Assembly: GCA_025927575.1 (NCBI GenBank)
Contig: JAICLJ010000009.1
Span: forward strand, 1 to 60,260
Reading direction: 5' to 3'
Length of the DNA stretch: 60,260 nucleotides
Source of the DNA: Bryobacteraceae bacterium
GTDB taxonomy: Bacteria > Acidobacteriota > Terriglobia > Bryobacterales > Bryobacteraceae
The notes beneath the pieces are model-generated. The model ran no database searches, was not told the DNA's origin, and saw only the letters and a list, made by a program, of their open reading frames with translations. Each line of letters begins with the position of its first letter. The first letter of the stretch is position 1. The translations under genes and the position numbers were made by a program. Shown piece by piece: positions 46,628 through 55,073 of the stretch.

Positions 46628-48343
46628 ATGTCGACGCTATTCCTGTCTTTAAAATCGCTTCCGCTCAGTAGGGCGAGCCTATCGTTTTCCGGCTGCCGGC
46701 GCGGATTATGCAAAGCCGTTTTGGGTTTATTCATTCTTATCTTTGCTGGCGCGGTGTTGCCCGCGGCTTGCATTACCGATGCCTCCAATCCAGGCTGCGC
46801 TCATCTTGCCCTCCGAACGAGTTCGAGCTTCGACGTTTACACGAACCATCCCGGTACGTACGGCCCTTGGCTGAACGAGCATCTGTGGAGGATGCAGACA
46901 AGTACACCGTATTTCAATCGTAAGTTGAGCTGGTTTCGCAACGCATGGGCGTATATCGATAGCTACGCTATTTATCGAGGTTCCGCGCTCCTCACGCAGC
47001 ATCCCGAATGGGTGTTGCGAGACAGCGAGGGGAATGCGCTCTTCATCCCCTGGGGATGTTCAAACGGCACATGTCCGCAATACGCGGCCGATATCAGCAG
47101 CCAGGACTACCGCAATTGGTGGATACAGCAGGCCAAGGGACTCATGGCAACAGGCTATAAGGGCCTCTGGATCGACGACGTCAACCTGATTATGCAGGTT
47201 GGAAACGGGTATGGTCAGAGGGTGGCTCCCATCGATCGCGCTACCGGCCGCCCGATGACGACGAGCGCTTGGGAAAAATACTTTGCCGATTTCATGACGC
47301 AAGTGCGGCAGGCCCTTCCGAAAGCCGAAATCCTTCACAATTCGCTTTGGTTCGCCGGCTCCGGCGCTCGTGGAAGCGATCCATATGTGCAACAGGAGAT
47401 TAAAGCTGCCGATTGGATTAATCGTGAGAGCGGAATTTCCGATACCGGTATAACCGGCGACGATGGGCCGTGGTCTGTCCAGGAGTTCTTCCGGTTTGTC
47501 GATATCGTTCACTCCTTAGGCGCACAGATTGACATCCAGGAATTCGACATGAATGGAGAGTACGGTATTGCGGGCTACTTCCTTGTCTCAAATGGAACAG
47601 ACGCGTTCGGAGCCGGAATCTCCCCGGATAAGTGGCCGGCGGTTTTGGATGTAGATCTCGGCAACCCGCAAGGCCCTCGATATGGTTGGAAGGGCTTGAT
47701 ACGGCGCGATTTTGAGAACGGGATGGTGCTGCTGAATCCTCCCGGCAAGCCCACCGCGCGAGTCGATGTGAACGGCTCTTATGTTGATTCAAACGGAAGA
47801 GTTGTTTCCGAAGTGACTTTGGCCGGCAAACAAGGCATTGTCCTGCTTGGAAAACCGGCGGAAGAGCGTCAGGTTGTCGCAGTTCCCGTGAGAATGAATG
47901 TGTGCGGCACTGCAGCCGGCGTATTCGGATCAGATCAGTATTTCGATGGCGGGCACTGCGATACGTTCACGTCAGCCGTCGATCTCAGCAGGGCCGTCGC
48001 GGCCGCGCCTGAGTCGGTATACCAAAGCAAGCGCACGACGAATCCAAACAGCCCCGGCTTTTCGTATATCGTCACAAATCTGGTTGCCGGTCATTCCTAC
48101 CTTGTCAGAATGCACTTTGCCGATGATCAATCGAGGAATGCGGGAAATCGAGTGTTTAACGTTGTCATAAACGGCAAGCTGGTGCTGAAGAATTTCGATA
48201 TCTATGCGGCAACGGGCGGTCGGCTTCGCGCGATAGTCAAGGAAGTCTACGGCATTAAACCCGACAGCAATGGAAACATCGTGATTCAGTATCAAAACGT
48301 AAGCGGCAGGGCGTTGGCGAGCGGCATCTCGATACTGCCATAA
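46628..48343 (+). CDS. Secreted GHL15-like glycosidase with malectin domain
   Basis: 571 residues. A long N-terminus ends in a signal helix (AVLGLFILIFAGAVLPAA). Residues about 60-390 resemble hypothetical glycosyl hydrolase 15, a TIM barrel: WFRNAWAYIDSYAIYRG, NWWIQQAKGLMATGYKGLWI with DDVN as the acid pair, ILHNSLWFAG, WINRESGISDTG and QIDIQEFDMNGEYG. Residues about 425-571 are a malectin (CBM57) beta sandwich: VRMNVCGTAAGVFGSDQYFD, YLVRMHFADDQSRNAGNRVF, VYGIKPDSNGNIVIQYQN. It probably cleaves an extracellular polysaccharide. It is monocistronic, with a strong terminator after it. Confidence 0.8.
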   Translation: MSTLFLSLKSLPLSRASLSFSGCRRGLCKAVLGLFILIFAGAVLPAACITDASNPGCAHLALRTSSSFDVYTNHPGTYGPWLNEHLWRMQTSTPYFNRKLSWFRNAWAYIDSYAIYRGSALLTQHPEWVLRDSEGNALFIPWGCSNGTCPQYAADISSQDYRNWWIQQAKGLMATGYKGLWIDDVNLIMQVGNGYGQRVAPIDRATGRPMTTSAWEKYFADFMTQVRQALPKAEILHNSLWFAGSGARGSDPYVQQEIKAADWINRESGISDTGITGDDGPWSVQEFFRFVDIVHSLGAQIDIQEFDMNGEYGIAGYFLVSNGTDAFGAGISPDKWPAVLDVDLGNPQGPRYGWKGLIRRDFENGMVLLNPPGKPTARVDVNGSYVDSNGRVVSEVTLAGKQGIVLLGKPAEERQVVAVPVRMNVCGTAAGVFGSDQYFDGGHCDTFTSAVDLSRAVAAAPESVYQSKRTTNPNSPGFSYIVTNLVAGHSYLVRMHFADDQSRNAGNRVFNVVINGKLVLKNFDIYAATGGRLRAIVKEVYGIKPDSNGNIVIQYQNVSGRALASGISILP

Positions 48344-48396
48344 GCATCGCGTCGCCAGATACATACGATCTCTCCTTGTTTGCTTTGCAAACTTCG

Positions 48397-48427
48397 GCGG
48401 TGGGCCATCCGGCTCACCGCTTTTTTT
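48397..48427 (+). terminator. Rho-independent terminator after the GHL15 gene
   Basis: A 10-bp stem, GCGGTGGGCC with GGCTCACCGC (one G-T pair), a 4-base loop and seven Ts follow the stop by about 50 bp. Confidence 0.85.
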
Positions 48428-48539
48428 GTGTCGGACGCTCCCAATACCTTGAGTGCTGGTTGCACCTGACGAAGAGAGGAGGCGCGAAAGCGCGAGTTCA
48501 GCTTCAGTTGCCCTTTTGAAGGCATTTCGCTGCGGTCAT

Positions 48540-49240
48540 GGCGTGCCGTTTGACTTCCTCGATCTCTGAATCTCGCTCAAGTCCGGTTGATTGCTCGCGG
48601 CCGGAAGGTTTGCGGAAGTCGTTGCTACTCTGAACCGTTACGGCGCCTGCTGTTTCGGCGGCGCTCAGATTGCTTTTTCACAGAGCTCTTAGTCTCCCTT
48701 GCATTTCCCGCACACGCGCCGGCGACAGACCGTGAATGCGCTGCAAGGCTATAGTCAGGTACGAGCCGTAAGAGTAGCCGGATTCCTTGCGCTCCGCCGC
48801 CACGTCTGAGAGCAAGGCTTCGAGCCTAGGCCACTCGGCAATGGCTAAGAACTGTGCGCTGAGGACATCGTCCGGCAGTCCAGGCAGCCGATTTTCTGGG
48901 CGAGCATATTTGCATGATGTCTCGCGAGTTGCGCGCGAGCTGTTTCGAAAATGAATTCTTCCAAAATCGGCTTTCTTTGCCTTTCGCACTTGATCGATCG
49001 TTCCTGTCCTAAATCGAATCGATCGAATCCGCGCGCACGCTCGCAGGTTCCTTTATGCGTTCTGCGTAAACGGCTGATTTTCTCCTCACGACGTCGCTCA
49101 TTGGCTGGGCGAGGATGATCTGCTGCCTGGGCCACCTCTGGCAAAGAGGCTGGTTCTGGGGCGTTCGGCTTCTCAGCCGGTCACTGGATCATGAGGTCGT
49201 GCTTGCAGAATGGGCATTGGATGGTGATGATGGGCGAGGC
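48540..49240 (-). pseudogene. Second, more decayed copy of the zinc-ribbon/HTH cassette
   Basis: In gene order this repeats 43252-44417. A zinc-ribbon tail TIQCPFCKHDLMIQ is at about 49185-49230. The linker of the HTH protein is at about 49030-49150 (PEVAQAADHP, SAVYAERIKEP). Its C-terminal half is at 48678-48989 (NRLPGLPDDVLSAQFLAIAE, RIHGLSPARVREMQGRL). Further homologous but broken sequence runs to about 48540. The HTH domain itself and the SSB are missing. It is frameshifted at several points, not the same ones as copy 1. Confidence 0.65.
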
Positions 49241-49362
49241 AAAGAGCGCCTACGAGCCGGAGCAACAGGCCGGAGACTTTGGCGACCGTGCCAGGGCCTC
49301 CGGCCATCAGGCCGATACTGCAAATGATGCAGAGAATGATGCAACCCATTTGGCGATGGCCA

Positions 49363-49745
49363 TCATCTCGACGGCGATTCCCTGCGCCGCCTGACCTGGG
49401 TCTCACTGCCACCCTTGCGTTTGCTCAGACCAGCGTGGCGGTACGCGATCCACTGAACGGCAAATCTTTTTATCGCCGCGGCGTCGTCCACACCGGGTAT
49501 GGCTCGGATGTGATCCGTCATCCTCGGATAGAGAACCGCTCGTTCGCGTGAGCCAGGGTATTGCGAGTTCGGCACCGAGATGCGCATTCCAAGGACGTTC
49601 GCCGGGTTGAAACCCGAATCGATGTGCTCGAGTTGCCAGAGGCTCTTAATGAGTAGGCCGGAGCCGATCAGCAGCATTACGGAAAGCGCCAGTTCGGAAA
49701 CCACGAGTACACTGCGAAGTCGGTACGAACTGCGGGCGGCGGTCA
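49363..49745 (-). pseudogene. Acidobacterial orphan permease (ADOP) fragment
   Basis: RLRSVLVVSELALSVMLLIG, SGLLIKSLWQLEHIDSGFNP and NVLGMRISVPNSQYP are the membrane segment and following periplasmic strand of a MacB/FtsX-type permease of the acidobacterial duplicated family. It reads in the same frame as the intron protein remnant upstream, giving a meaningless fusion. It stops after PGVDDAAAIKRF. No ATPase gene is near. Confidence 0.7.
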
Positions 49746-49762
49746 ACCGCCGACCCTGCCAC

Positions 49763-49794
49763 ACCACCGTGCGGACGGGTCCGTACACGGCGGT
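49763..49794 (-). ncRNA. Group II intron domain V-like hairpin
   Basis: On the minus strand ACCGCCGTG pairs with CACGGTGGT (one G-T), enclosing a short upper stem and a small bulge. This has the size and position of domain V just after an intron-encoded reverse transcriptase. The upper part is imperfect, so the intron is probably dead. Confidence 0.45.
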
Positions 49795-50484
49795 TCGAGA
49801 GTTGATACCGTTCCTCGTCGACGAACGAAGGAACACCAAGCGATTCGAAGTAGGCATCGGAAAGCCCAACAGAGAGGGCTTTGGCGCGTGCGAGATACCA
49901 AGGGCCAAGTCCGCTGCCAGCGGTGTTACTCGCCAGCCTTCGGCAGCCCCGAGTACCAACAGAGCGGCTCGGCGACGACGTTGGGTTTTCCATTGCCGCC
50001 ACAAAGCAGCCCGAAGCCACAAGCGCACCCTGCGGATAAGACCAAGCAGCACTTCGGGTGTTTCAAGAAAGCCGAAATCGCCTCGCCAGCCCCGCAGATA
50101 CAGAACCAGTGCAGCTATCGTGGCTTCAATGCTCACACCTTTGGCCCGGCATGTGATTCCACGAACCCGCTTCTTAAAGCGTTCTAAGGCTGCGGGCGCT
50201 ATCGCGCGTTTCGCGTCCAGATTTCGTAAAGCTGAATCCGAAAAACTTCCGTTCCTGCGGCCGCGCAACCGCACTTTTTGACTCATTCACCTTGAGCTTT
50301 TTCGTAATGAATCGCGTAGTACTTCCCATCACTCGTTGGCGGTCGAAAACCATAGCTGCGTTAAGAGGACGCCCCAGCCCAGCGCCGCTGCAGAACCTGC
50401 ATTACCGCTTGCTGGATGGATCGATCCAGCACCGTCGGGATGCCAAGCCTTCGCACCTCGCCGTCCGGCTTAGGGATTTCCAAC
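49795..50484 (-). pseudogene. Group II intron reverse transcriptase/maturase remnant
   Basis: Pieces appear in the correct order. RT block 0-1 is LEIPKPDGEVRRLGIPTVLD with SIQQAVMQVLQRRW (about 50370-50482). A jump then leads to KLKVNESKSAVARPQERKF and the maturase X domain RFKKRVRGITCRAKG with YLRGWRGDFGFLETPEVLLG and AALWRQWKTQRRRR. A shift gives the C-terminus (GPWYLARAKALSVGLSDAYF). RT blocks 2-7, including the catalytic YxDD, are deleted. The first piece is fused to the VOC gene. Confidence 0.8.
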
Positions 50485-50948
50485 TTAATCGGATCTATGA
50501 CTCTGGCTCCAACGACTCCAACCGATGATTCCCAACTCGGTCGCGGCACATCAGGCAGCATCGACAGAAACTCGAGCATGTTCCCATCCGGGTCGCGGAA
50601 ATACAGCGAGGCTGCGGGCATCCACGCAAGTACGACTGGCTCCTCAGTCGGCTGTCCCCAAAAGTCGAGTGGAACAACGCTTGCAGCCCGAAAGTGCGCA
50701 GGGGCGTCCAGTAGGTCCCGTAGGTCCACCCGGAAGGCAACGTGAAGACTCAGCCTTTGAGGACTAGTCCCGACCTCCCACAAACCGAGCATCGAATTGC
50801 CGCGCCCACCGATCCAATAGAAGGCGGCTCGCCGGTCCCAAAAAACCTCCGCAAGTTCCAATCCCAGGGTTTGACCGAAGAAAGTCATTGAGCGTTGCAG
50901 GTCAACCACCGTGAGATGACCTTCAAAAAGATCGCGAACAGGAACCAT
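50361..50948 (-). CDS. VOC-family protein with chimeric C-terminal tail
   Basis: Residues 1 to about 138 form a glyoxalase/bleomycin-resistance-type (VOC) domain: GHLTVVDLQRSMTFFGQTLG, FYWIGGRGNSMLGLW, LHVAFRVDLRDLLDAPAHF and YFRDPDGNMLEFLSMLP, with His and Glu at the metal positions. The native end should read ELGIIGWSRWSQ and stop at 50485. A one-base loss at about 50540 instead carries the frame into the reverse-transcriptase remnant for 57 more residues. The domain may still fold. The substrate is unknown. Confidence 0.75.
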   Translation of the reverse strand: MVPVRDLFEGHLTVVDLQRSMTFFGQTLGLELAEVFWDRRAAFYWIGGRGNSMLGLWEVGTSPQRLSLHVAFRVDLRDLLDAPAHFRAASVVPLDFWGQPTEEPVVLAWMPAASLYFRDPDGNMLEFLSMLPDVPRPSWESSVGVVGARVIDPIKLEIPKPDGEVRRLGIPTVLDRSIQQAVMQVLQRRWAGASS

Positions 50949-51137
50949 ATTGCTTTCGTTCGATTATCTGATAGGGATAGTTCAGCGACGCTCCAAACCG
51001 ATACTTGCACGATCGGGCTGACTCATTGGCAAGCATTTAGAAATTGAACCAAAGCTGCCGGCTCGATTCGGAACAGGAAATTCACATGGGTCTATGCATC
51101 AGCAGACCTGGACCGAAACGGGTCTCAGCCGTGCCGG

Positions 51138-51533
51138 TCACCTGAAACCGCATGCTATGTAGAACTCTTCGGCATGAGGATTGCCCACGACGTGAAGAAA
51201 AGTACAACCCGGCGAGCTGGCTATTTCAGAACAGTGCTCGACCAACGACCGCCCAATGCCACGCCGGCGCATGGTCGGCTCTACGAACAAAGCGTCGAGT
51301 TCGGCGCTTCCATCAGCCCGCGGAAGCAAGGCAGCAAACCCGGCGATCGCGCCGTTCACCTCCAACACGAACACACCTCCAGTGCCGATCTGTTCCGTCG
51401 GCAACTCGATAGCGTTGGGATGGGTGAGTAGCGCATCTCGATCACCAACATTAGTGAGAGATGCGCGCCTCTGGAGATCCTCGAGTTCCTTTTGCCCAGA
51501 AATCACCGCGGGGCGAATGAGAAACGTTGTCAT
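51138..51533 (-). CDS. GNAT acetyltransferase with late frameshift
   Basis: This is a 131-residue Gcn5-related N-acetyltransferase. The acetyl-CoA-binding motif A is FVEPTMRRRGIGRSLVEHC, preceded by the strand VFVLEVNGAIAGFAALLP and followed by LHVVGNPHAEEFYIACGF. After GF a one-base loss brings a stop. In the next frame QVTGTAETRFGPGLLMHRPM continues to a stop at 51082, the normal family end. It may be a real mutation or a sequencing error; most of the fold is intact. Confidence 0.75.
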   Translation of the reverse strand: MTTFLIRPAVISGQKELEDLQRRASLTNVGDRDALLTHPNAIELPTEQIGTGGVFVLEVNGAIAGFAALLPRADGSAELDALFVEPTMRRRGIGRSLVEHCSEIASSPGCTFLHVVGNPHAEEFYIACGFR

Positions 51534-51557
51534 ATTCCAATTACGCGCGAAGAAGGA

Positions 51558-52343
51558 CTACAGCGATTGACCCAATCTCTTTTCCAGTTGGCTGCGATAG
51601 GTTCTACTGATTCGCGATCTCGAACCATCCTTCAAAAGCACTTCAAATTCGCCATGCGAGATTGGCGCCAAGCGCACGATGCTTTCGATATTGACGATCG
51701 CCGAACGATGGACCCGCACAAAACGAACGGGATCGAGTCTCTCAACAAGCTCGTTCAGCGCGGCGCGGTACAACACCTCCTTCCCTCCGATGTGCAGATT
51801 GGCGTAAACGCCGGCAGCTTCGATCCAGTCGATATCGGCGACCCGGACGAAGCGGGTTGAACCCCCGGATTTCACCACCAAGCGGTCCAGCGGCAGATCC
51901 CCTGCGGGTCCCGCGGAAATCATGCGCAGAATGCGCCGTCCAAACTCTCGCAGGCTGCGTTCATCCATTCGAATGCTGGCGCGAGCCATGGTCACCTCAA
52001 AGCGCTCGTCGCTGAACGGCTTCAGAAGATAATCGAGCGCATTGGCTTCGAAAGCGTGGATGGCATGCTCATCGTAGGCGGTCACAAAGACGGTTAGCGG
52101 CATATGTTCGGCGCCCACTTCAGCGATGACCTCCAGTCCATTCCGTTCCGGCATCTGCACGTCCAGAAACACCAGATCGGGCCTTCGGTTCTGAATGATC
52201 TTCACGGCGCGGAGTCCGTCGGACGCCTCTATGATTGCGGCGACCTTAGAATCGCGACTCAGCAGGTCGATGATCCGTTGCCTCGCCGGCGCCTCGTCGT
52301 CGGCCACCATAACCGAGAGGCCCTCAGGCGCGGACAGCGGCAT
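51558..52343 (-). CDS. LytTR-type response regulator
   Basis: 261 residues from ATG 52343, overlapping the kinase gene by 20 bp. The receiver domain is at about 10-130 (VMVADDEAPARQRIIDLL; Asp in DLVFLDVQMPERNG; Lys in NALDYLLKPFSDE). The C-terminal LytTR DNA-binding domain is at about 165-260 (STRFVRVADIDWIEAAGVYA; LDPVRFVRVHRSAIVNIESI; SRTYRSQLEKRL). It is the cognate partner of the kinase directly upstream. Confidence 0.92.
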   Translation of the reverse strand: MPLSAPEGLSVMVADDEAPARQRIIDLLSRDSKVAAIIEASDGLRAVKIIQNRRPDLVFLDVQMPERNGLEVIAEVGAEHMPLTVFVTAYDEHAIHAFEANALDYLLKPFSDERFEVTMARASIRMDERSLREFGRRILRMISAGPAGDLPLDRLVVKSGGSTRFVRVADIDWIEAAGVYANLHIGGKEVLYRAALNELVERLDPVRFVRVHRSAIVNIESIVRLAPISHGEFEVLLKDGSRSRISRTYRSQLEKRLGQSL

Positions 52344-53436
52344 GGGAATCCTTTCCGATCCATCGCAGAGGCAGCGATATTTCAACCTCGGTTCCACCAC
52401 CGGCGCGCCGCTTCACCGCAAAGCAGGTTTCTCCATCGGGATAAAGCCCGGCCACACGCTGCCGCGTCACGGAAAGCCCTACTCCGCCGGAGTCCTCTAG
52501 CGTCCAACCCGCCGGAAGCCCCACGCCGTCGTCGAGCACACGAATGTCCAGCCGGTTGCCGTCCCGCTGCGCCGACACGGTCACCGTTCCGCCAGAAGCT
52601 CGCTTCGAAATCCCGTGCCGGATTGCGTTCTCCACGAGCGGCTGAACGAAAAGGCAGGGTACGGAGGCATATTTGACCTCCGGCGCGATTTGTGTCTCGA
52701 TCCGCACGTGGTCCCCGAAGCGAATCTTCTGAATCGCTAGATAGTGTTCCAGAAAGGCCATCTCTTCTGCTAATGGGACTTCCTGCCTATGTTTCGATTC
52801 CAGCGACAGGCGGAGAAGGTCGCCCAGATGCTCGATCATGCCTCGAGCAAGCTTCGGGTCCCGTTCCACCTGCGAGGAAATCGTATTCAGCGCATTGAAG
52901 AGGAAGTGAGGGTCCAATTGCATGCGAAGCGCGTTGAGACGAGCCTCAGAGAAGTTTTTTTCCAAACGCTCCAGACGCAGCTCACTGGCAACATAGTGGT
53001 CGTAATAACGATAGGCCTGCCAAGCTCCCAGGATCAGCCAGTAGATGAGCCAGTTCCAGAGAAACATGCCCCGTAGCGCGATGACAAGAAACGTAATACT
53101 GGGTAAGCCACGCCATTCACCAATCCCAAGCGCAGCGCGAAGCGCTCCCAAAACATAAACGTATACAGACGTCACAAGCAGGCTTGGAAGGAGATGCGCC
53201 AGAACTCGCCGGGCAAGCTGCTTCCGGGAAACGGAAATCTGCCGGTCCGCCCAAACGATAAGAGGTGTGACTATACCCCAGGACCACCAAAGCGTAAGAG
53301 AACGAAGCAGAGCGTAGCGCCAGTTGCTGCCCGTTGAAAGATCCGGCAAGGCAAACACACAGCCGAGGATCGTCCATCCGAGCGCGGCAAGCGCAAGGTG
53401 GCCGGGGCGGGTGCGCATCCATTGTTTGCCAGCCAT
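52324..53436 (-). CDS. LytS-type sensor histidine kinase
   Basis: 370 residues. About four to five membrane helices occupy residues 10-160. The His_kinase domain has the phospho-acceptor His in LRMQLDPHFLFNALNTISSQ. The HATPase region has the N box VENAIRHGISKRASGG and the G boxes VLDDGVGLP and GGVGLSVTRQRVAGLYP. No separate extracellular sensor is visible, so the membrane bundle or the protein encoded upstream may provide the signal. It starts 7 bp after the LamG-like gene and overlaps the regulator. Confidence 0.92.
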   Translation of the reverse strand: MAGKQWMRTRPGHLALAALGWTILGCVFALPDLSTGSNWRYALLRSLTLWWSWGIVTPLIVWADRQISVSRKQLARRVLAHLLPSLLVTSVYVYVLGALRAALGIGEWRGLPSITFLVIALRGMFLWNWLIYWLILGAWQAYRYYDHYVASELRLERLEKNFSEARLNALRMQLDPHFLFNALNTISSQVERDPKLARGMIEHLGDLLRLSLESKHRQEVPLAEEMAFLEHYLAIQKIRFGDHVRIETQIAPEVKYASVPCLFVQPLVENAIRHGISKRASGGTVTVSAQRDGNRLDIRVLDDGVGLPAGWTLEDSGGVGLSVTRQRVAGLYPDGETCFAVKRRAGGGTEVEISLPLRWIGKDSHAAVRA

Positions 53437-53443
53437 CGGCTTG

Positions 53444-54592
53444 TCACTTTTCTGCCAGATGAACCCCTTCCGGATTAGCCAGCCGGAGCATCATTCCCCA
53501 TCCGAAGAAGTTGTTCGCGATTGCCACCGAGACCTCATTATCGCCCGCTTCCAGAGGCAACGCGAAGGAGCCATTCTCAAGCGAACAGCGCGCGTCAGGA
53601 AATTTTCTTGCTCCTTCCTGCTCAAACAGGTTCTTGTCGGCATACACCAATTTCCCGTTTACGAATACCCACAGTTCGCGCGTCCATCCAACATCTGCCT
53701 TCTTCGTCTGCTTCCGGTCTGAAGTGATCGTCGTCTTCAGCCACGTTACGGCTCGGTTCGGCTCGGGCAAAGGCCGGCCATACACGCGGCTGATATTCAC
53801 CAGCCCGTTTCGTTCCGTGCTGATCATCCGCCATTCCTGCGAACCGCCGGGCATCCCCTTATAGGTGGCGTCCTCGCCGAGCGGCAGCACCGAATACTTT
53901 GAGACACGCCAATTTCGAACCAGGCCGCGGTCGCCATCCAGCGGATCTCCGACCGGCTCGGGAGAAAGGCCGTCGACTCGATCCGGAGTGATCACCAGGT
54001 TCGCAAAGGTACCCGGCCCCTGCAGTTGCAAGCCGCCTTTCATCGCATCCCCCTCTAACCTGCCAACCTCCAGCGTGGGCGAGATAACATCGTTTACGAA
54101 AACATTCATCCGCCGGCCGGATACGACCATTTTTATGCGGTTCCATCCGTTCTCCCGCAGCGGCGCCCGATTTTGATACTGGGGAAAGAAGTCCCATAGC
54201 GTGACGCCATGCGTCTGCGGCGCATACTGGATGCAGGCCCGGAAGGCCGGACAGTTCGGATCGGGCCTAAGGTATAAGAGCTCAAAATTCTTTTCGTCCT
54301 GCTGGCGAAAGGCTATGCCGGGCATGCCCCGCCCGATCGTATTGATGTCGAACTCAATCGTTCCATCGCTGAACGTGACATTTTTCAGTACAGCCTTTCC
54401 GCTGTTCAGTCGCATCAGGCCGTGAAAAAACCCCAGTTCCCTGAGGAACTCCGCGTTCTCTTTGGCCTGCCAGTGCTCTGCCGTCATGGCAATCATGATC
54501 GGCTGCGCGCTCTGGGCCATCGGAAGTGTTGACAGGAAGCATACGCAGAAGGCCAACCTGTTCAGGCCACCTTTGCAAAATAGTGTCTTCAT
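53444..54592 (-). CDS. Secreted LamG-like two-domain protein
   Basis: 382 residues with a Sec signal (RLAFCVCFLSTLPMAQSAQP). The N-terminal half is a concanavalin-like sandwich of the LamG or 3-keto-disaccharide hydrolase (DUF1080) type: NVTFSDGTIEFDINTIGRGM, GIAFRQQDEKNFELLYLRPD, NGWNRIKMVVSGRRMNVFVN. The C-terminal half is another beta domain (ELWVFVNGKLVYADKNLFEQ; LEAGDNEVSVAIANNFFGWG). It may bind a carbohydrate. It is first in a tight operon with the LytS kinase and LytTR regulator, which suggests a sensing role. Confidence 0.75.
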   Translation of the reverse strand: MKTLFCKGGLNRLAFCVCFLSTLPMAQSAQPIMIAMTAEHWQAKENAEFLRELGFFHGLMRLNSGKAVLKNVTFSDGTIEFDINTIGRGMPGIAFRQQDEKNFELLYLRPDPNCPAFRACIQYAPQTHGVTLWDFFPQYQNRAPLRENGWNRIKMVVSGRRMNVFVNDVISPTLEVGRLEGDAMKGGLQLQGPGTFANLVITPDRVDGLSPEPVGDPLDGDRGLVRNWRVSKYSVLPLGEDATYKGMPGGSQEWRMISTERNGLVNISRVYGRPLPEPNRAVTWLKTTITSDRKQTKKADVGWTRELWVFVNGKLVYADKNLFEQEGARKFPDARCSLENGSFALPLEAGDNEVSVAIANNFFGWGMMLRLANPEGVHLAEK

Positions 54593-54728
54593 GACTCCAG
54601 CCTATGGACGAGGCGGCCCTTTGGCGAGCGAAACGTAACGAGACGGACAGGCGTGTTACGAGGCGGCCCCAAACGTTGCGGGTTGGCTCGTGGGCTAGTC
54701 GTTCGGGAATCCGGAAATAACTCGGTAG

Positions 54729-54878
54729 GCGAATATGACTTTCACTTTCCGGCAACCCCGGTTTGTTAGGAATACGTCCGCGTTCACCGGAATGGTGTTC
54801 TGGCGCATCCGCGACGGCAAGGTTGTGGAGCGTGGGCGACGATTGACCGTGTGGGTTTGCAGCAACAACCTGCCCCGA
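54729..54878 (+). pseudogene. SnoaL-like/ester cyclase C-terminal remnant
   Basis: FTGMVFWRIRDGKVVERW followed, after a one- or two-base shift, by TIDRVGLQQQ is the end of a SnoaL-like polyketide-cyclase family protein. Only about 45 residues are left. The surrounding bases up to 55073 hold nothing else I can recognise. Confidence 0.55.
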
Positions 54879-55073
54879 AATAACGGACCTGCGAATCAGA
54901 CTGGAGACAACTATTGCCGCATCAAGCGCCAGCTTTCAACCAAGCTGCGTGCGCCGGCGGGGAGCAGCAGCAGCTATACTTGCCGCCGTATTCTGCACAG
55001 CATGAGCAACGCAAGGCGCACTGCCCGCGTGGAGGATATGCTCGATGAACCGGACGGCGGTCACGCTACTCGC

